DNA from: Sparassis latifolia
Taxonomy: Eukaryota; Basidiomycota; Agaricomycetes; Polyporales; Sparassidaceae
Reading direction: 5' to 3'
NCBI GenBank assembly: GCA_018466975.1
Contig: CM031556.1
Span: 4,154,001 to 4,218,000, forward strand
DNA: 64,000 nt
Shown here: positions 49,019 through 60,955 of the stretch, one piece after another
Position numbering within the stretch: the first letter of the stretch is position 1
How the letters are laid out: each line of letters starts with the position of its first letter
Made by a program: the position numbers and the translations under genes
The notes under the pieces: generated by a model
What the model saw: the letters and a program-made list of their open reading frames with translations, nothing else
Told to the model about the DNA's origin: nothing
Databases searched by the model: none

Positions 49019-51008
49019 TTATTCGGATGTCTGAGTTGGCTGTGCTGTAGCATCTCCGGATTCCTCCTTCTCGGATTTGGGAGGTGCAGGTTGTTTCCAC
49101 TGCAGCTTGCTATCAGGCTTCTCGAACTCGCGATCGTTGAGTCGTTTGATGAGAAGAGATTTGGACACCTCATTAAAAGTATCCACGAGATCCTTTGAAT
49201 AAACAATAGCAAGTCTGGCTAGGACGCTGGCAAACTGGAAGGCTCCCAATGCCGTAGAGATGTCCATGGTACGAGTCTGCCGCTCGAAAATTTCTATGAA
49301 CTAACGATGGCCAGCCGATCAGCAAGGACAAAGCAATCAGGCTGAATGCAGCTCACTCCATCGTTACTCCAAGCAGCCGCAAGTGCAACCCTCGGGCCAT
49401 TAGTAAGTCCACTGAACACAGGCTTTTTGGTCAGCCCCAGCACGTCAAGAAATGTCACCGCCGACGCGCAAGCCAGCCTGTGCTGATTTTCTCCCTTGCC
49501 GATATCTGTATCCTGCTTCTTGTATTCCATCATAAACACGGGTAGTTCCAGAACTGAGACAGGATTCTTGACTTTCGCATTTTTCCTCTGTCCCGCCGTC
49601 AGCACCTCGAGTCGCTTGGACATGACGTCAAAATTCTCGTCGAGATATGCACGTGCCTCTGCATTTTCATACAGGCGGTCGGTATCACAGACGGAGCTCG
49701 CGGCAATGGCATAATCGCGAGTCGGTAGCGAGTCAATATTCGGAGGGTTTGCAGGAGGAGGAAGTTTCCCGGTGGAGTGTGGGATGCCCGGATTCGAAGG
49801 TAAAGCCTGGTCTGGGTCATCTACCTCCGGCACTGTTTCTAGGGCCGGAGCGGACGAATATAGTCGTTGCTGCAAGGGAATCGTCGGAGCTACTCCAGAT
49901 GAAGTACCATCAGGCATATCAAGGGATTCCTTGGATTCGTGCATGCGCACTATGTATGGGGCTTTTGGCGATCCTGTGGCCACCAACTGCACTGCCGCGA
50001 GAGACTCCCGTCTCACTGGAAGATCAATCGAGACCGTCCCGAGAGCGTCGCAAATGGCTCGATATGGATCTTCTTTGAGACGCTCCAATGCGTATCCATT
50101 CATCTTGCGACGTTCCAACCAATCAGTTGCATGATGTATATTCTGGGCATATGCCTTCCGCTCCAGGTCGCCAGCTTCTCCAAGGAGATCCTCATTGGGT
50201 CCGATCCGCTGCTTCAGCATCTCATTGTCGGTTTCATCGGAGTCGGACCCACTACGTTGAATGTAGGAATATAAGTTTCGCGCAGACCGTTGGTCCATAC
50301 CAACGGCCTTGGGTAAATATATCATGCGTTCCGTTCTGTGCACTTCGATTAGACAGAGTGCAGGTCAATGATGACTAGAACCTACGATGGAATGACCCTG
50401 TCGCCATCAGGAAGTTGAAGCTTTGGCGCATCACTCGAGCGACTGTTTCGAGAATACATGCTGATTGTTCCATTTAACGCATTGGTGAAGAAGTCAAAGA
50501 TAAGAGAATCGAAATCATGACGCCAAACGGACTCCGACGGGGGAATCACTGAACGGGCCTTCCTTTGCGCCCGCTTCGCCACGGCAAGAATTAGAGACAG
50601 ACTTCCCTCCAGCAGTGGAAGGACCTCTGCGGGTACGTCCCGCGGCACTACGGCACTGAGTTCATGATGTTTCTGCGCTTGTGCAAATAACTCTTGTCGA
50701 AATGGTTCAAGGGAGCGATCGACCAATGGTATATCACTCTGCCCCTTGTCAGCACGCGATGATGAAAAGAAGATGAGTTGCTCACAAGTGTTTTCCAGTG
50801 CGACGGCCACGCGTCTCCTGCATGAATCTCATAGAACGAAAAGATGACGGAGTTGTAACACAGTGCAGAGAGTATAACGTGTCTATCGAATAGATAGCCA
50901 TGCAAAAGAAGGCTGTTTCCCACTTTCGCAGCTGCAGCGGCGAATCTAAGAATGTATGAGAGAACATAGCGGGTGCAGATAACATGCCGCTTACGAAGAA
51001 CATGACAT
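49019..51008 (-). CDS. EYK-family fungal protein (paralogue of the duplicated fragment)
   Basis: Function unknown. The best-supported part reads GQSDIPLVDRSLEPFRQELFAQ, VPAEVLPLLEGSLSLILAVAKRAQ, WRHDFDSLIFDFFTNALN, DRVIPSTERMIYLPKAV (after a 50-nt intron, 50346-50395), DALGTVSIDLPVRRESLAAVQLVATGSPKAP, a Pro-rich linker, LELPVFMMEYKKQDTD, NQHRLACASAVTFLDVLG, PVFSGLTNGPRVALAAAWSNDG. After a 57-nt intron come FIEIFERQTRTMDISTALGAFQF and a charged tail, TGA 49019-49021. N-terminal exons such as RFAAAAAKVGNSLLLHGYLFDRHVI and EIHAGDAWPSHWKTL are likely upstream (to about 51008), but the first start is not settled. Such proteins occur in polypores and resemble regions next to FunK1-type kinases. The EYKK plus NQ pattern recalls PD-(D/E)xK nucleases, as a hypothesis only. 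Confidence 0.6.
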
Positions 51009-51174
51009 CGGCTTGTAGGCAGACTTCTTTGAGCCCTGACTCTTGCCTTCCTGTCTGTATGCAGGTGAGTATCGAAAATGATGAAGAGTCTGATGCTCAC
51101 TTGGATTCGTCTTCTTCTGGAATTGCAATCATCCTATATTGCAATCAGACATTGTCAAAAAATTGATCAGAAAC

Positions 51175-52941
51175 TCACGGCAGGCTCGAAGGCGTAGAAT
51201 CTGTAGATCTGGAGGAGCCCATTGAAGGAACAGACAACGAGTCCATTGACCCCTTCTTTCTGCAGAACGAGCAAAGGTCACACACAGCAAGGATACAATG
51301 ACCAATATTCGTACCTTGCCTCTTGTGCAGTCTTCTTAGGATCCGCCGTCGCAGTCTTCTTAGAGTCGGTCATCGTGCTTGTGTATCAAATTTAACTTGA
51401 GGGACGATGGACGGGGGCACTGGCAGAATGCACTTACGTTGCAGGGTATTTGTAGGCAAGGCCTTCTGCCCACGCTTCAATCCAGTCACGCTGGCCCTCA
51501 GACGAGTCAGCGGAATTAACGTCTTCTTGTGTATCCAGACGCCACATAGAGACGGAACCGTCCCGTATTTCCTCCGCGACCACCGTGACCGTAGCTTCTG
51601 AAACGCCACATGTTTTCGCCACTAGTCCTTGCAAGGCCAACGCAGCATGACACAGTGCAAACGCTCCATCAAGCGAGGCCAGATCCAGGTACCCGTCTCG
51701 CCCTAAGGAACCAAGATGTACACGAGGCTGCGACGAATCATAAATGAGTAAAGGACAGGGACACAGTCTAGTCATGTATATCCTCACCAATGAGTCTTCT
51801 TTGTCGGCATCCTCGTCCAACCATCCGATGTAGAAAGAGATGGAGGTATCATACTTGGAAAACCCGACACCAACGACAGGCTCGGAAATCTTCCACACAT
51901 GTCGCTGGTAGAGAATCGCCATCATCACGAGGGGTAGATCGTCTTCCTCCGCAACGCACATGAACGGTAGAGGGACCCGTTTGGGCAGCGCTCTGGAAGG
52001 CGGATACACGAGGACGTGTGCATTCAACTCCGCTGGTGATGGGGGGTCATACAGCGACTCCGAGTCACTATCGCTTTCCTCAATGAGAACGGGCTTCGCG
52101 CAACGGGAGAGAAATGTCGACATAGACATAGGTGAAGCGACCGAAACCGGCCGAGGAGGTTCGGACGGTTCACGGGGTTCATCCTCACCTAACTCCATGT
52201 CCGGGTTGTGCGACCCTGCGTCAGAGTCGGCCTCGTCAGTATCAGGATCGTTCGCCATTGCATCAGATCCGTCCGCATTGGAGTTATCGTCGGGAATCTC
52301 CGCGAAAACAGACATCAAAAGCGGTACCTGGATGGAATTGGACATGAATCTCGTAGGTACGTTCAGCCCGCCGGCACGATAGCGTGGTAAGGCGACTAAA
52401 ACGTTTTCACTTCACAAAACACGATGATCAGTTGAAAGGTGGGACAATTCCGAGGGATGCTTACTCTATGGAAAAATCTGCTGTCACGGAGGACATCACG
52501 TTGGATATCATGACAATCAGGAATGATTCCTTCGGATTGGCGCTGCCACAGAGACTATCGGATGACATGACATTCCGCAACCTGGCGCAATCACTGAGAA
52601 GGGTCCCGAACATGCCCCGTAATTGCTGATCGAAGACCGCGTCCTCGAGGGAGCCAGCATGCGATTTGAACGTGTTTTGCAATTCCTCCAGCAGGGGTTC
52701 CGTTCGAGGATCAACGGCAGGATAGGGGCCCTGTGTATGGAGCACTTAGATCACAGAAAACCAGACGATATAGTAGGGATGTATTTACCGTCGTTACCCA
52801 AGGTGGAACCCGTCGAGAATCTGTGAGTAGTCCGCCACATAGTTCACGCACGTTGGGCGGCCATTTCTGGCCATCGTCGACGAATTTGTGCCATGCGATG
52901 TCTTCTTTCAGGATATGAAGATATTGCTTGAGGGGATCCAT
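51175..52941 (-). CDS. Unrecognised acidic fungal protein, possibly related to the neighbour
   Basis: A 303-codon exon starts at ATG 52343-52345 (MSNSIQVPLLMSVFAEIPDD), has an Asp/Glu/Ser-rich N-terminus, and then a folded-looking region (LPLVMMAILYQRHVWKISEPVVGVGFSKYDTSISFYIGWLDEDAD, LCHAALALQGLVAKTCG). Two short introns later it ends in a Ser-rich tail (SMDSLSVPSMGSSRSTDS), TGA 51175-51177. Upstream exons fit in frame: MDPLKQYLHILKEDIAWHKFVDDG (from 52941), then via atacacag to GPYPAVDPRTEPLLEELQNTF and TADFSIE, joined by intron 52350-52464. The neighbour at 49019-51008 shows a similar domain order. No known domain was recognised. Choice between starts 52345 and 52941 is open, with the longer form slightly preferred. 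Confidence 0.5.
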
Positions 52942-54518
52942 CGAGTCCAGAATGAGAAAAACCAGTTATCGCATATTGGTGCTCATGATCAGAAGGGACC
53001 TTTTAACGCCATGGCAGCAGCGGGCGCTACGTCGCAGTTCGATCGAGATCTTACGCAGCCACAAAGAACAACAACTCGGAAGCGCTGGCCCCACGCTGGT
53101 GCACGTGTAGCTGCGTACTGACATTGTAGAATAAAAAACAATGTATAAAGCCTGAACTTGTGACTTCAACCCTGAAGCATGTAGGAACCAAGTTAGTGAT
53201 GCCAAAAAAATCTAGTATTGCAACACTATCTCTGCAGATCAGCGTGGTGCTCTACATACTACATAAGAGACTAGTCGCAGCTGAGTGATCAGGCATATCG
53301 TTGATCCTGCAGGTGATAGTGCCCCACTATACTGCGACTGGCATCGATGCTTAACGTAAGGAGTCTCATTCGGTACACGACTGTGCCATAATCGATTACC
53401 ACCTTCAGCATGCAAAATGCTGATGAATCCGAACAGGAAACATCCACGAAGAGTCGCTCTGACTCTAGCAGCCTCCCGAAAGAGTCTAGGTTGCGCCGGA
53501 ACACTTAGCTGCAGGTCGCTAATGCTTCCATTGAGGCACATGCCAGGACGCGTAAGCTAGTGATTCGAAGAATAGTAGTGAGCGGCGCACCTAGTACTAA
53601 GACGGAGCTTCGAATGCTTCGTGTCCACATCACTGGGAGTATAACGGGTAGAGCCAATACGGAACCAGCAGATCGATCCATGGTTCTGGGTTAATTGGCA
53701 TTGATCCTTGCGACAATAGCACGATATTCCTACTATCCCAGGAAGAAGTTCGCCAGGACAAGTGGAGGAACCCGGTGATATGGCACAAAACGGAGAACCT
53801 TGTCCAGAACTATGACATGAGGCAAACATGGGGACGTTAGCTCGGCAGTTAACACGCGTACGTTCCTAAAATTTCGAGTCAACGGCGACAGCTGTCTGGC
53901 GATATCACAGCATGCACCTGGAAGCGCTGCAAGACAGAACTTGCGCGCAGATGATAGTACGATACGCCCATGTAGTAAGCACTGCGTTGGCGAAGATTGA
54001 AAGAGTGAAACAGCTGGCAAAAGCCCAACGGAAGTCATGGTGCTGAGAGATACACGCGGTCAGAATGAAATGAGATCGAGAAGGTGGCAGAAGATCGTAA
54101 ACGGCTTAAACTTGCACCGCAGGGTACGTACCTATGAGGCGCTTCAGTCCATCGAACGTAAGTAAAAACACGCAAAGTAACAATGTCATTTCGCAACAGC
54201 ATATCATGTAGAAGTACATCATAAGCGATTAAGTAAGAGAAGGAGACAAGGGTTAATACCGCAGTGTGGAAGAAGCCACGTCACGCCCAGCACGAGACCG
54301 AGGGCCGTACGAAGGAAGTATCCGGTACCTAGTCTAACTGACGACGAGTCCGTAGATAAAGGAGAGTGAAGAGTTAAAAACGAGGTCGTAGAAGAAGAAA
54401 CGGGTGGGAGGACGGGGAAAGGCATAAGGATAAGAAGAAGTCATAGAACAACTTGAAGAGAGGAAGAAACGAGTCGGCTTCGGGATCTGAAATTCGGGAT
54501 CTGAAGAGCGGATGGCAT
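52942..54518. other. 1.6-kb intergenic
   Basis: No supported gene; frames of up to 101 codons without domain resemblance. Confidence 0.4.
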
Positions 54519-56186
54519 TTAAGCATTGAGGGAGGGGGAGAGGTTAGCCTTGAGACCGTGCTCCAACATGCGCTTGAGGAGGAAGTTGATGGAGGTAAGG
54601 TAGGTGCAGTCGGACTCTTCAGTGACTCCAGCGCCGCCAGTGAGCAAGCCGGCAAACCTGCCCTTGCCATCGACGACAGCCGAGCCAGAGTCGCCAGGCC
54701 TGGAGAAGGCACCAGACTTGTAGTTGCGAGGCAAGACGGCGACCTCCTTCGACATCTGACCGGGCTGGCTCTTGAAGTAGACCCTGGTGAACGAACGGAT
54801 GGTGTTGAGGCATCCGACGGTGAGGTCGGAGGCGTAGCCGCGCTTGATGACCATAATGCACGGGTCGTTGTCGTGGTCGAGGGTCTTCGGGCTAGGCTTC
54901 CACATCTCCTCGTCCGAGATGGTGCCGTACAACTCGAGGAGACGGCTTCCCGGATACTCGAACGAAGGCGGGTTGGCGGGGTGGGGGATCATCCAGGCCG
55001 TGAGCTTGTCGACGGGGATGGTGGTGCCGAGGTCGATGACGTTTCCGACGAAGTTGGTCGAGTCGACTTTGGAATCGTCGATCTCAATCACCGCCCAGTC
55101 CTCCGTGAACCCTTCCTTCCCGACGTCGAGACCGATGGGGGGAGACAGAACGATGTAGCCGAGCACACGGTTCTCCCGCTTCTTCCAGTCTCTGGAGTCG
55201 TCCGCGAGGAACTTCTCGAGGGCTCCGATCGCCTTCCACGCCTCCTCCAACTGGGGCAGGACCTGATTCCGCTCCACCTCAGCGTCCTCCTCATCCAGCT
55301 GCTCAGCAATCTCCAACCGCCTCTCGAGCTGCTTGATTATGATATGCTTACCACCGATCTCGGACTCGATGGCCGTGATATGCTTCTCGATAGCGGCGTC
55401 GCCAAACAGCAAGACGTTCCTGCGGCGCTGGCTGGAGTCGCGGTGCTGGTAGAGCTCGTTGGAACCCTTATCAGGGTGGAAGACGACGTGTCTGGCCGTG
55501 ACGAGGTAGATCTTGCCGGGGTTGCGAGGGTCCGAGATGAAGAATCCGCCAGTTCCCTCGATGGATGGGGTAACTTCGGCGCAAACGGGGAGACCGAAGG
55601 CAGTGGAGAAAGGCTCTCGGGCCCGGGCGGTGGCGTTGGAGGTGGGGACGGGCTTGTACATCTTGGGACCGGCGGAGCAGATGACCTCCGACTCGCGAAT
55701 TTCGACGTGGACGTCGTCAATATCGTGAGCGGAAAGGATACTCTTGCAGTGAGTCGCGACCTCGACGTCATCCTCGGCAGAGAGGGAGCCAGGGACAACT
55801 CCTATCCATACGATAACGGGAGGGGAAGACTCGCCAGCGTACCCCATGCGAACTGGGTCCAGACTTGTACATTTCACCCCCTTGGAGTCCAAATAGTCAA
55901 CCATGGTGGGACTGACCGTGGCCTCCCAGATCTCTCAGAGAGGGTGCAAACCGATAGGACTAGACTCCTTGGGATCAAAGTATGCTTCGGGGCCCGTCGG
56001 CTTGACCCAGATGTTGGCACTGGAGCGAGCGACCAAAGGGGGCTGAGAGGGTATGCCGTAGTAGAAGTACTTGGCCTCGACAGGCGAAGGAGGGTACGGA
56101 GCAGTCGGAACTGCGGCAGGGACAGTGTAGCCGGACAAGCTGGCGTGAATAGTGGGAAGAGAGTTGGGGTCGTTAGTGGCGGCCAT
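54519..56186 (-). pseudogene. Trypsin-like serine protease-domain protein interrupted by one in-frame TGA
   Basis: An intronless frame of 555 codons starts at ATG 56184-56186 (MAATNDPNSLPTIHASLSGY) and is broken once by TGA at 55935-55937, between SPIGLHPL and EIWEATVSPTMVDYLDSKG; both sides are in the same frame. The remainder (461 codons from ATG 55902-55904) holds a chymotrypsin-fold triad: His in YLVTARHVVFHP, Asp in FTEDWAVIEID, Ser in RPGDSGSAVVDGKGRFAGLL. A charged coiled-coil insertion (about 55200-55400) lies between His and Asp. The stop is one C-to-T change away from an Arg codon (CGA). A shorter protein from 55904 would keep the full protease domain, so function may persist. The long plus-strand frame here is an antisense shadow. 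Confidence 0.8.
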
Positions 56187-57977
56187 AGCAACACGAGTGG
56201 TGACAAAGTGGTGGTGCTAGACACTGGGGAAAGAGAACACGAAAGGAGAAATTGAGATAGGGGAAGCAGCAAAGGAGAAACGGAACTCACTTGACGAAAG
56301 AGTTGAGCGGTTTGATAACAGCACTGGGAACTCGGTAAACGCAGCGCAGAGAGTCGACATAGGAAGCTGTACCCGCGCCTTGTACGGTTATGCGCGAGCT
56401 ACCCGCCCTTCCTTGCCCCGTTGTGGGGATAACTGCCAGTGAATATACGGAGACAGAACCGTCCCCCTCATAATGCGACTGAACCGTCGCCTGGATGGGA
56501 GACGTCTCCTGCCTTCCTCATTCGGCGATAATGTTTGTGGAACACGTGCACCAAATTCTCTAGTCCCGTCTTCCCTTATGAACGAACCTCCCTCATCGTC
56601 GTCCTCCCGTTCGACGGCGTCGTGCTGCTCGACGCTGCCCCCGTCGAGCTCACCTTTTCTGGTCTCCGTCTACAACCAGCCCGTCGTTTCGGCTTTTGTT
56701 CTTCCTCTTCAACCTGACTCCCCTCCCATCATTATTTCTCGTAAACTCCTCCCGTCTGTCGATCAATACCGACGCCCGCTGCCACGTCCTTGTGTCCGCT
56801 CCTGCACAGCGGAGTGGGACTCATTCCTAGAGTGTTAGTTTTTGTTGCCTTGAGGCCATCAGTACTTCATGCTTCCTGTGCTTCGTCATTGGTAGCTGTT
56901 TTGTCCGATCTTTCGTGCATTTTTTGTACTGTAGGATCTTGCCTTCTTGCTGACATTTATATCCAGCGTTCACAAGACGCATGGTCGAGTATTTCTCAGG
57001 GAAAAACCCTGAAAAAGTACATAAAGTAAAGCACAAGAAAAAACTTTGAAGAGAGCATAATGAATTTTTATGAGAAATACTGTGATTGTTCAATTAGCAG
57101 CTTAGAATCACAGTTTTTTTTGGAAATTATTCTTTATTCCTTTTTCATACTTTTTCTGTAAGCTTTACTTTAACCCTTTTTCACAAAAAATACTGGGCTA
57201 TACTTGTGATTGTTAACTATAGCTTCAATCTTGCATTGCATTCAGACTTCTCATACACGAGCACTGTATTAATTACCTTTGCACATTTATTGCTTTCCTT
57301 CACTTTGTGCCTCAATCACGTTGCATATTTTTCATTGAATTCTCAGTCTCTTTATTGTTCATATTGCACCCTGCATTATCCTATTCCTCGTAGATTAGAG
57401 TTATTATCTAACATCCTACATTGCACTAATGCCAGCAGACTGAAGAAATTTGTATCCATCATTGATACTTTTAGTAAACCTGCTGAGTCTTCTTTTGCAT
57501 CTAGGTACTATTCACTGCCAAAAAGGTTGTCAGAACAAAAATGGCAATGCCCCCTAGCCTAAGAGGGCACATGTGTCTGTGTAGAAAATGCAAGGTTAGT
57601 TTGTATTTGCATTGCAACAGTCTCTTAATATGGATGTCTGCATAGTCTTCCACTGTTGTGATACCCACCACCACTACGAGCTCATTGTGACCATTGGAGA
57701 ACTCACACATTTCTCTTCTCGAGTCTCATTATCTATCTTCAATTATCCTGATGTCACATTTTTCTCAATCTCCTGTACCAATTGAGCCTGATCTGGGCAT
57801 CATACTTCTGGATACTGTGTCAGCCACACTTGACGAGATTTTTGCATCTGCTCTCGATTTAGTGGCCACACTTGACTCTGACATAACACTGGTGTTCATT
57901 GCACCTCTCTCACATGACTTTGGAGGTATGTCCACATCTACAGTCTTATACTGGTCCTTCGGCCACTGAAATCTTGC
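56187..57977. other. Transition into AT-rich DNA, no supported gene
   Basis: Up to about 56850 composition is balanced, with a 121-codon plus frame (56473-56838) rich in Ser and Pro and without a domain. From 56850 on the sequence becomes AT-rich with homopolymer runs. Frames at 57206-57562 and 57694-57969 are hydrophobic, low in complexity and not accepted. Confidence 0.4.
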
Positions 57978-58156
57978 TGTAAAGAGCCTAGGTCCTTAGG
58001 CTCACCAGGGCTGTAGTGGACTCAATATATAGCCAGAGTAAGCTAAGACTGAGTAAGTACAGCTAGATGGTGAGTGTAAAGGGTTAAAAGCAACTTGCTT
58101 ATATAAGTAGTAAGCAGTCCATAACGAGTAACGGTCATCAAAACCGACTCGTTACA
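57978..58156 (-). mobile_element. 3' LTR of a truncated LTR retrotransposon (or solo LTR)
   Basis: Read on the minus strand, a 179-bp unit starts TGTAACGAGTCGG and ends CTCTTTACA, with the short inverted tips TGTAA/TTACA. It has an internal TATATAAG promoter-like box (about 58099-58106). Immediately upstream on that strand is the purine run ATAGGGGAGGG (58157-58167), a polypurine tract as expected before a 3' LTR. The internal region would lie at higher coordinates but shows no intact gag or pol frame. No flanking direct repeat is seen, consistent with truncation. Confidence 0.65.
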
Positions 58157-59620
58157 CCCTCCCCTATCAGAAACAACTTAAGGGAGAAGAAAGGGAAGAG
58201 AAGGGGAATAGATGAGGATATGGTAAGGTAAAGTGTACTACATATAAGGGAAATAAATAGAATGTATACCATAAAATAAATGTGCGATGCGCACACTCCC
58301 TCCCACTCTAGAAAACTCGTCGGATTCACCTCAGGTTACAGTTCCATAGACAATGACCGGGGGTGTCTGAGGAGACTGCACACAGTGGTTTGGGAGGCAT
58401 GGGTCCTGTGGGCGGGCCCACTGCCAGTGCCAGTCGATGTGGCAAAGTTTACGATTCCTGAGGTATGAAGGAATCATTTTTTATGGAATAGGGCTTCTGC
58501 CAAATTCTGAGGGACAGATGAAATGGCCCCTATGCGTGAGAACGACTTTTCAATACAAATTTGTATGCATCACATGCACCTAGTCCTGGGTTAGGTCTAG
58601 GGTTTAACTACAAACTTTGTAGTGCCTTTTGTTACTATACTACATCTTGCATACAGTCAGTCTTTCAAACTAATTGTAGTGAAAACCAACACAACTTGTA
58701 CAAATAGTGATCAATAAAAGTGCCACAGCAGCTACAAATGATGAATGCATTATAGTTAGTGAAATTGTAGAAGCACAAACTAATTCCAACACATAAAAAG
58801 CAGTACCATTGAAATCTGTGAGGGAAATAGAGCATAATGCTTCCTTAATTCAAGTAAATCTGAGTAAAACTAGCTGAGATAGCTCAGTTTTGAATTAGAA
58901 TGCTCAGTGTGAAGTGTAGAAAATTGTCTAAATGCCAGGAAAATTTGTGAATGATTCTAAAATGCACATAAACATGTTATATTGGGCACCTTATTTTTTA
59001 CAAGCAGTGTACATTAAAGACACAAGCAGAAGTGAGAGAAAACTGAGAAAATGGATTCTAGCACTCTAGCAAGTGATCCAGATATTTAAGAGTAACACCG
59101 TCAGATTCAGCTTGAAAATTCGGTCAGAATGGCTACCGGGTTTATTCAAATCCAAGCAGAATTGAGTGAACTACAAGCCTGGCAAATTTGGCTAGATGTG
59201 TGAAAACAAGTGCTTTGAGCTAAAATGGATTGTAGCACTGCAGAAAGTGATTCCTGTATTCTGAAAGTGATACCATCAGATCCAGCTCAAAAAACTGGTC
59301 AGAATGCCTACTTGGTTCATCAAAATCCGAGTAGAATTGAGTGAGCTACAGGCCTTGCAAGTTTGGCTGAAAGTGTGAGAACCAGTTGCAAGAGACTTGC
59401 CTAAATTGGTTAAGGTTTGAGCGGACAACGAAAAAAGCGTCGATGTGATCCAAAAAATCGAGCGCGCCGACACTTTTTTCGTTCTCAGCGCTCTGGTGGC
59501 TGTAGATTTACTAAATGCAGAAAAATATTCAAAGTCAGCACTTCTGTTTCTGGACTAAAGAGCCATTCACCAGGTATACCCGGGACCACTATAGAGCTTG
59601 GCTTCTAGATTATTAGCTTC
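58157..59620. other. AT-rich stretch with degenerate retroelement-like and repeat sequence
   Basis: No gene supported. A pair of similar blocks occurs at about 59020-59220 and 59215-59400 (both with AGTGA....ATTC, GT.A.ACC.TCAGAT.CAGCT.AAAA and GAATTGAGTGA.CTACA.GCC), a tandem repeat with a unit of about 190 bp. Confidence 0.5.
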
Positions 59621-59689
59621 ATTAGTAACTGTTGTAAGGCAGCTTTTAAGCACTATAGGCTCGGAGTTTTGATATAAGTACAGGTTATG

Positions 59690-60360
59690 ACAACAATTGT
59701 GAGGTCTTTACAAACTCATACTAGGTGACATTTTAAAGTTTACCATTATAAGGCCTTTACAACACAAACTAGATGACATATCAGAATATTGTGAGGCCCT
59801 TACAAACTGATTCTAGAGGGTGTACTAAAATTCAATAAACAGTATAATAACACATTGTAGGAGGCTTACTAAGTGTTACCATACAACATGCTAGAAGTCA
59901 ATATATCCCTTTGTAGGCTACTATAAGGCCCCTACCAATGGATACTAAGTGGTATACCAGACTATTGTAAGCATCTTACAAACTGATATTACATAACATA
60001 TCTAACTATTGTAAGGCCATTATAAACTTGCATACTAGGACATTTACTAGAGATTACTAGACACTATTGCAGGTTATTGGAGTTTTTTCCCAGTGACATC
60101 TGGTGTAAGCTCAATACTGATACTAAAGAGTATACAGATACCTTGCTATAGGCACATTTGTAACAGTTTCTAGTCTCATTTTTTGTACTGATTCTTATAA
60201 GCAAATTTGTGCAGTTTCTAGTGTCAATTTTTGTAGTGATTCTTATAAGCAAAGGTTACTGAAGGTTCTTACAAAATGATGCCAGGTAACATTTCCGACT
60301 ATTGTAAGCTCATTACAAACTGATACTATAGGATACATTAGGAGCCAGTATCACAGGGTG
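59690..60360. repeat. AT-rich satellite, type 1 (ACTATTGTAAGGC...TTACAAACTGATACTA)
   Basis: Degenerate units of roughly 50-60 bp repeat the words TATTGTAAGGCC, CTTACAAACTGATACTAG and TG.CATA.CAGA many times. More scattered copies run to about 61260, around the type 2 block. Base composition is strongly AT-biased and no gene is present. Confidence 0.75.
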
Positions 60361-60565
60361 TTGTTGACTTGCTGAACATTACTAGATCATCTACTAAGAG
60401 TCAGTAGGCAACTTTGTAGACTATTTAATAGTACAGCCCTTATCAACTCACACAACTTATCAATATATAGTGAGACATTGTAGGACACTTACTACACATT
60501 ATTAAATGGCACACTAGAAGTTAGTAGAAAATACAACTTCTCGTATACATTTTACTATATTGTCA

Positions 60566-60955
60566 TTTTTTGTAGTGGTTCATATAGGCACATTTGTAAC
60601 AGTTTCTGGTGTCCTTCTTTGTAGTGATTTGTATAGGCATGTTAGTAACATTTTTTGTAGTGATTCTTGTAGGCACATTTGTAACAGTTTCTAGGGTCAT
60701 TTTTTTAGTGATTCTTATAGGCACATTTGTAACAGTTTTTAGTGTCATTTTTTGTAGTGGTACATATAGACAGGTTGGTAACATTTTTTGTAGTAATTCT
60801 TGTAGGCACATTAGTAACAGTTTCTGAGGTGATTTTTTGTAGTGATTCTTATAGGGACATTGGCAACAGTTTTTAGTGTCATTTTTTGTAGTGATTCTTA
60901 TAGGCACATTCGTGACATTTTTGGTAGTGATCCTTACAGTCACATTTGTTACATT
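60566..60955. repeat. Minisatellite, type 2, unit lengths about 54 and 39 nt
   Basis: At least eight units share TAGGCACATTTGTAACA followed by a T-run and GTAGTGATTCTTA. Full units (about 54 nt) carry GTTTCTAGTGTC, and short ones (about 39 nt) lack it, with the two kinds mixed. A smaller cluster of the same unit lies at 60149-60260. Both lengths are multiples of three, and a minus-strand frame stays open over the whole block (peptide theme RITTKN.T.NC.KC). Confidence 0.8.

Noticed and set aside
54453..56255. A 600-codon plus-strand open frame, the longest in the window
   Set aside because: It is exactly antisense to the protease-domain gene, has no domain, and its length follows from the GC-rich codon use of the opposite strand.
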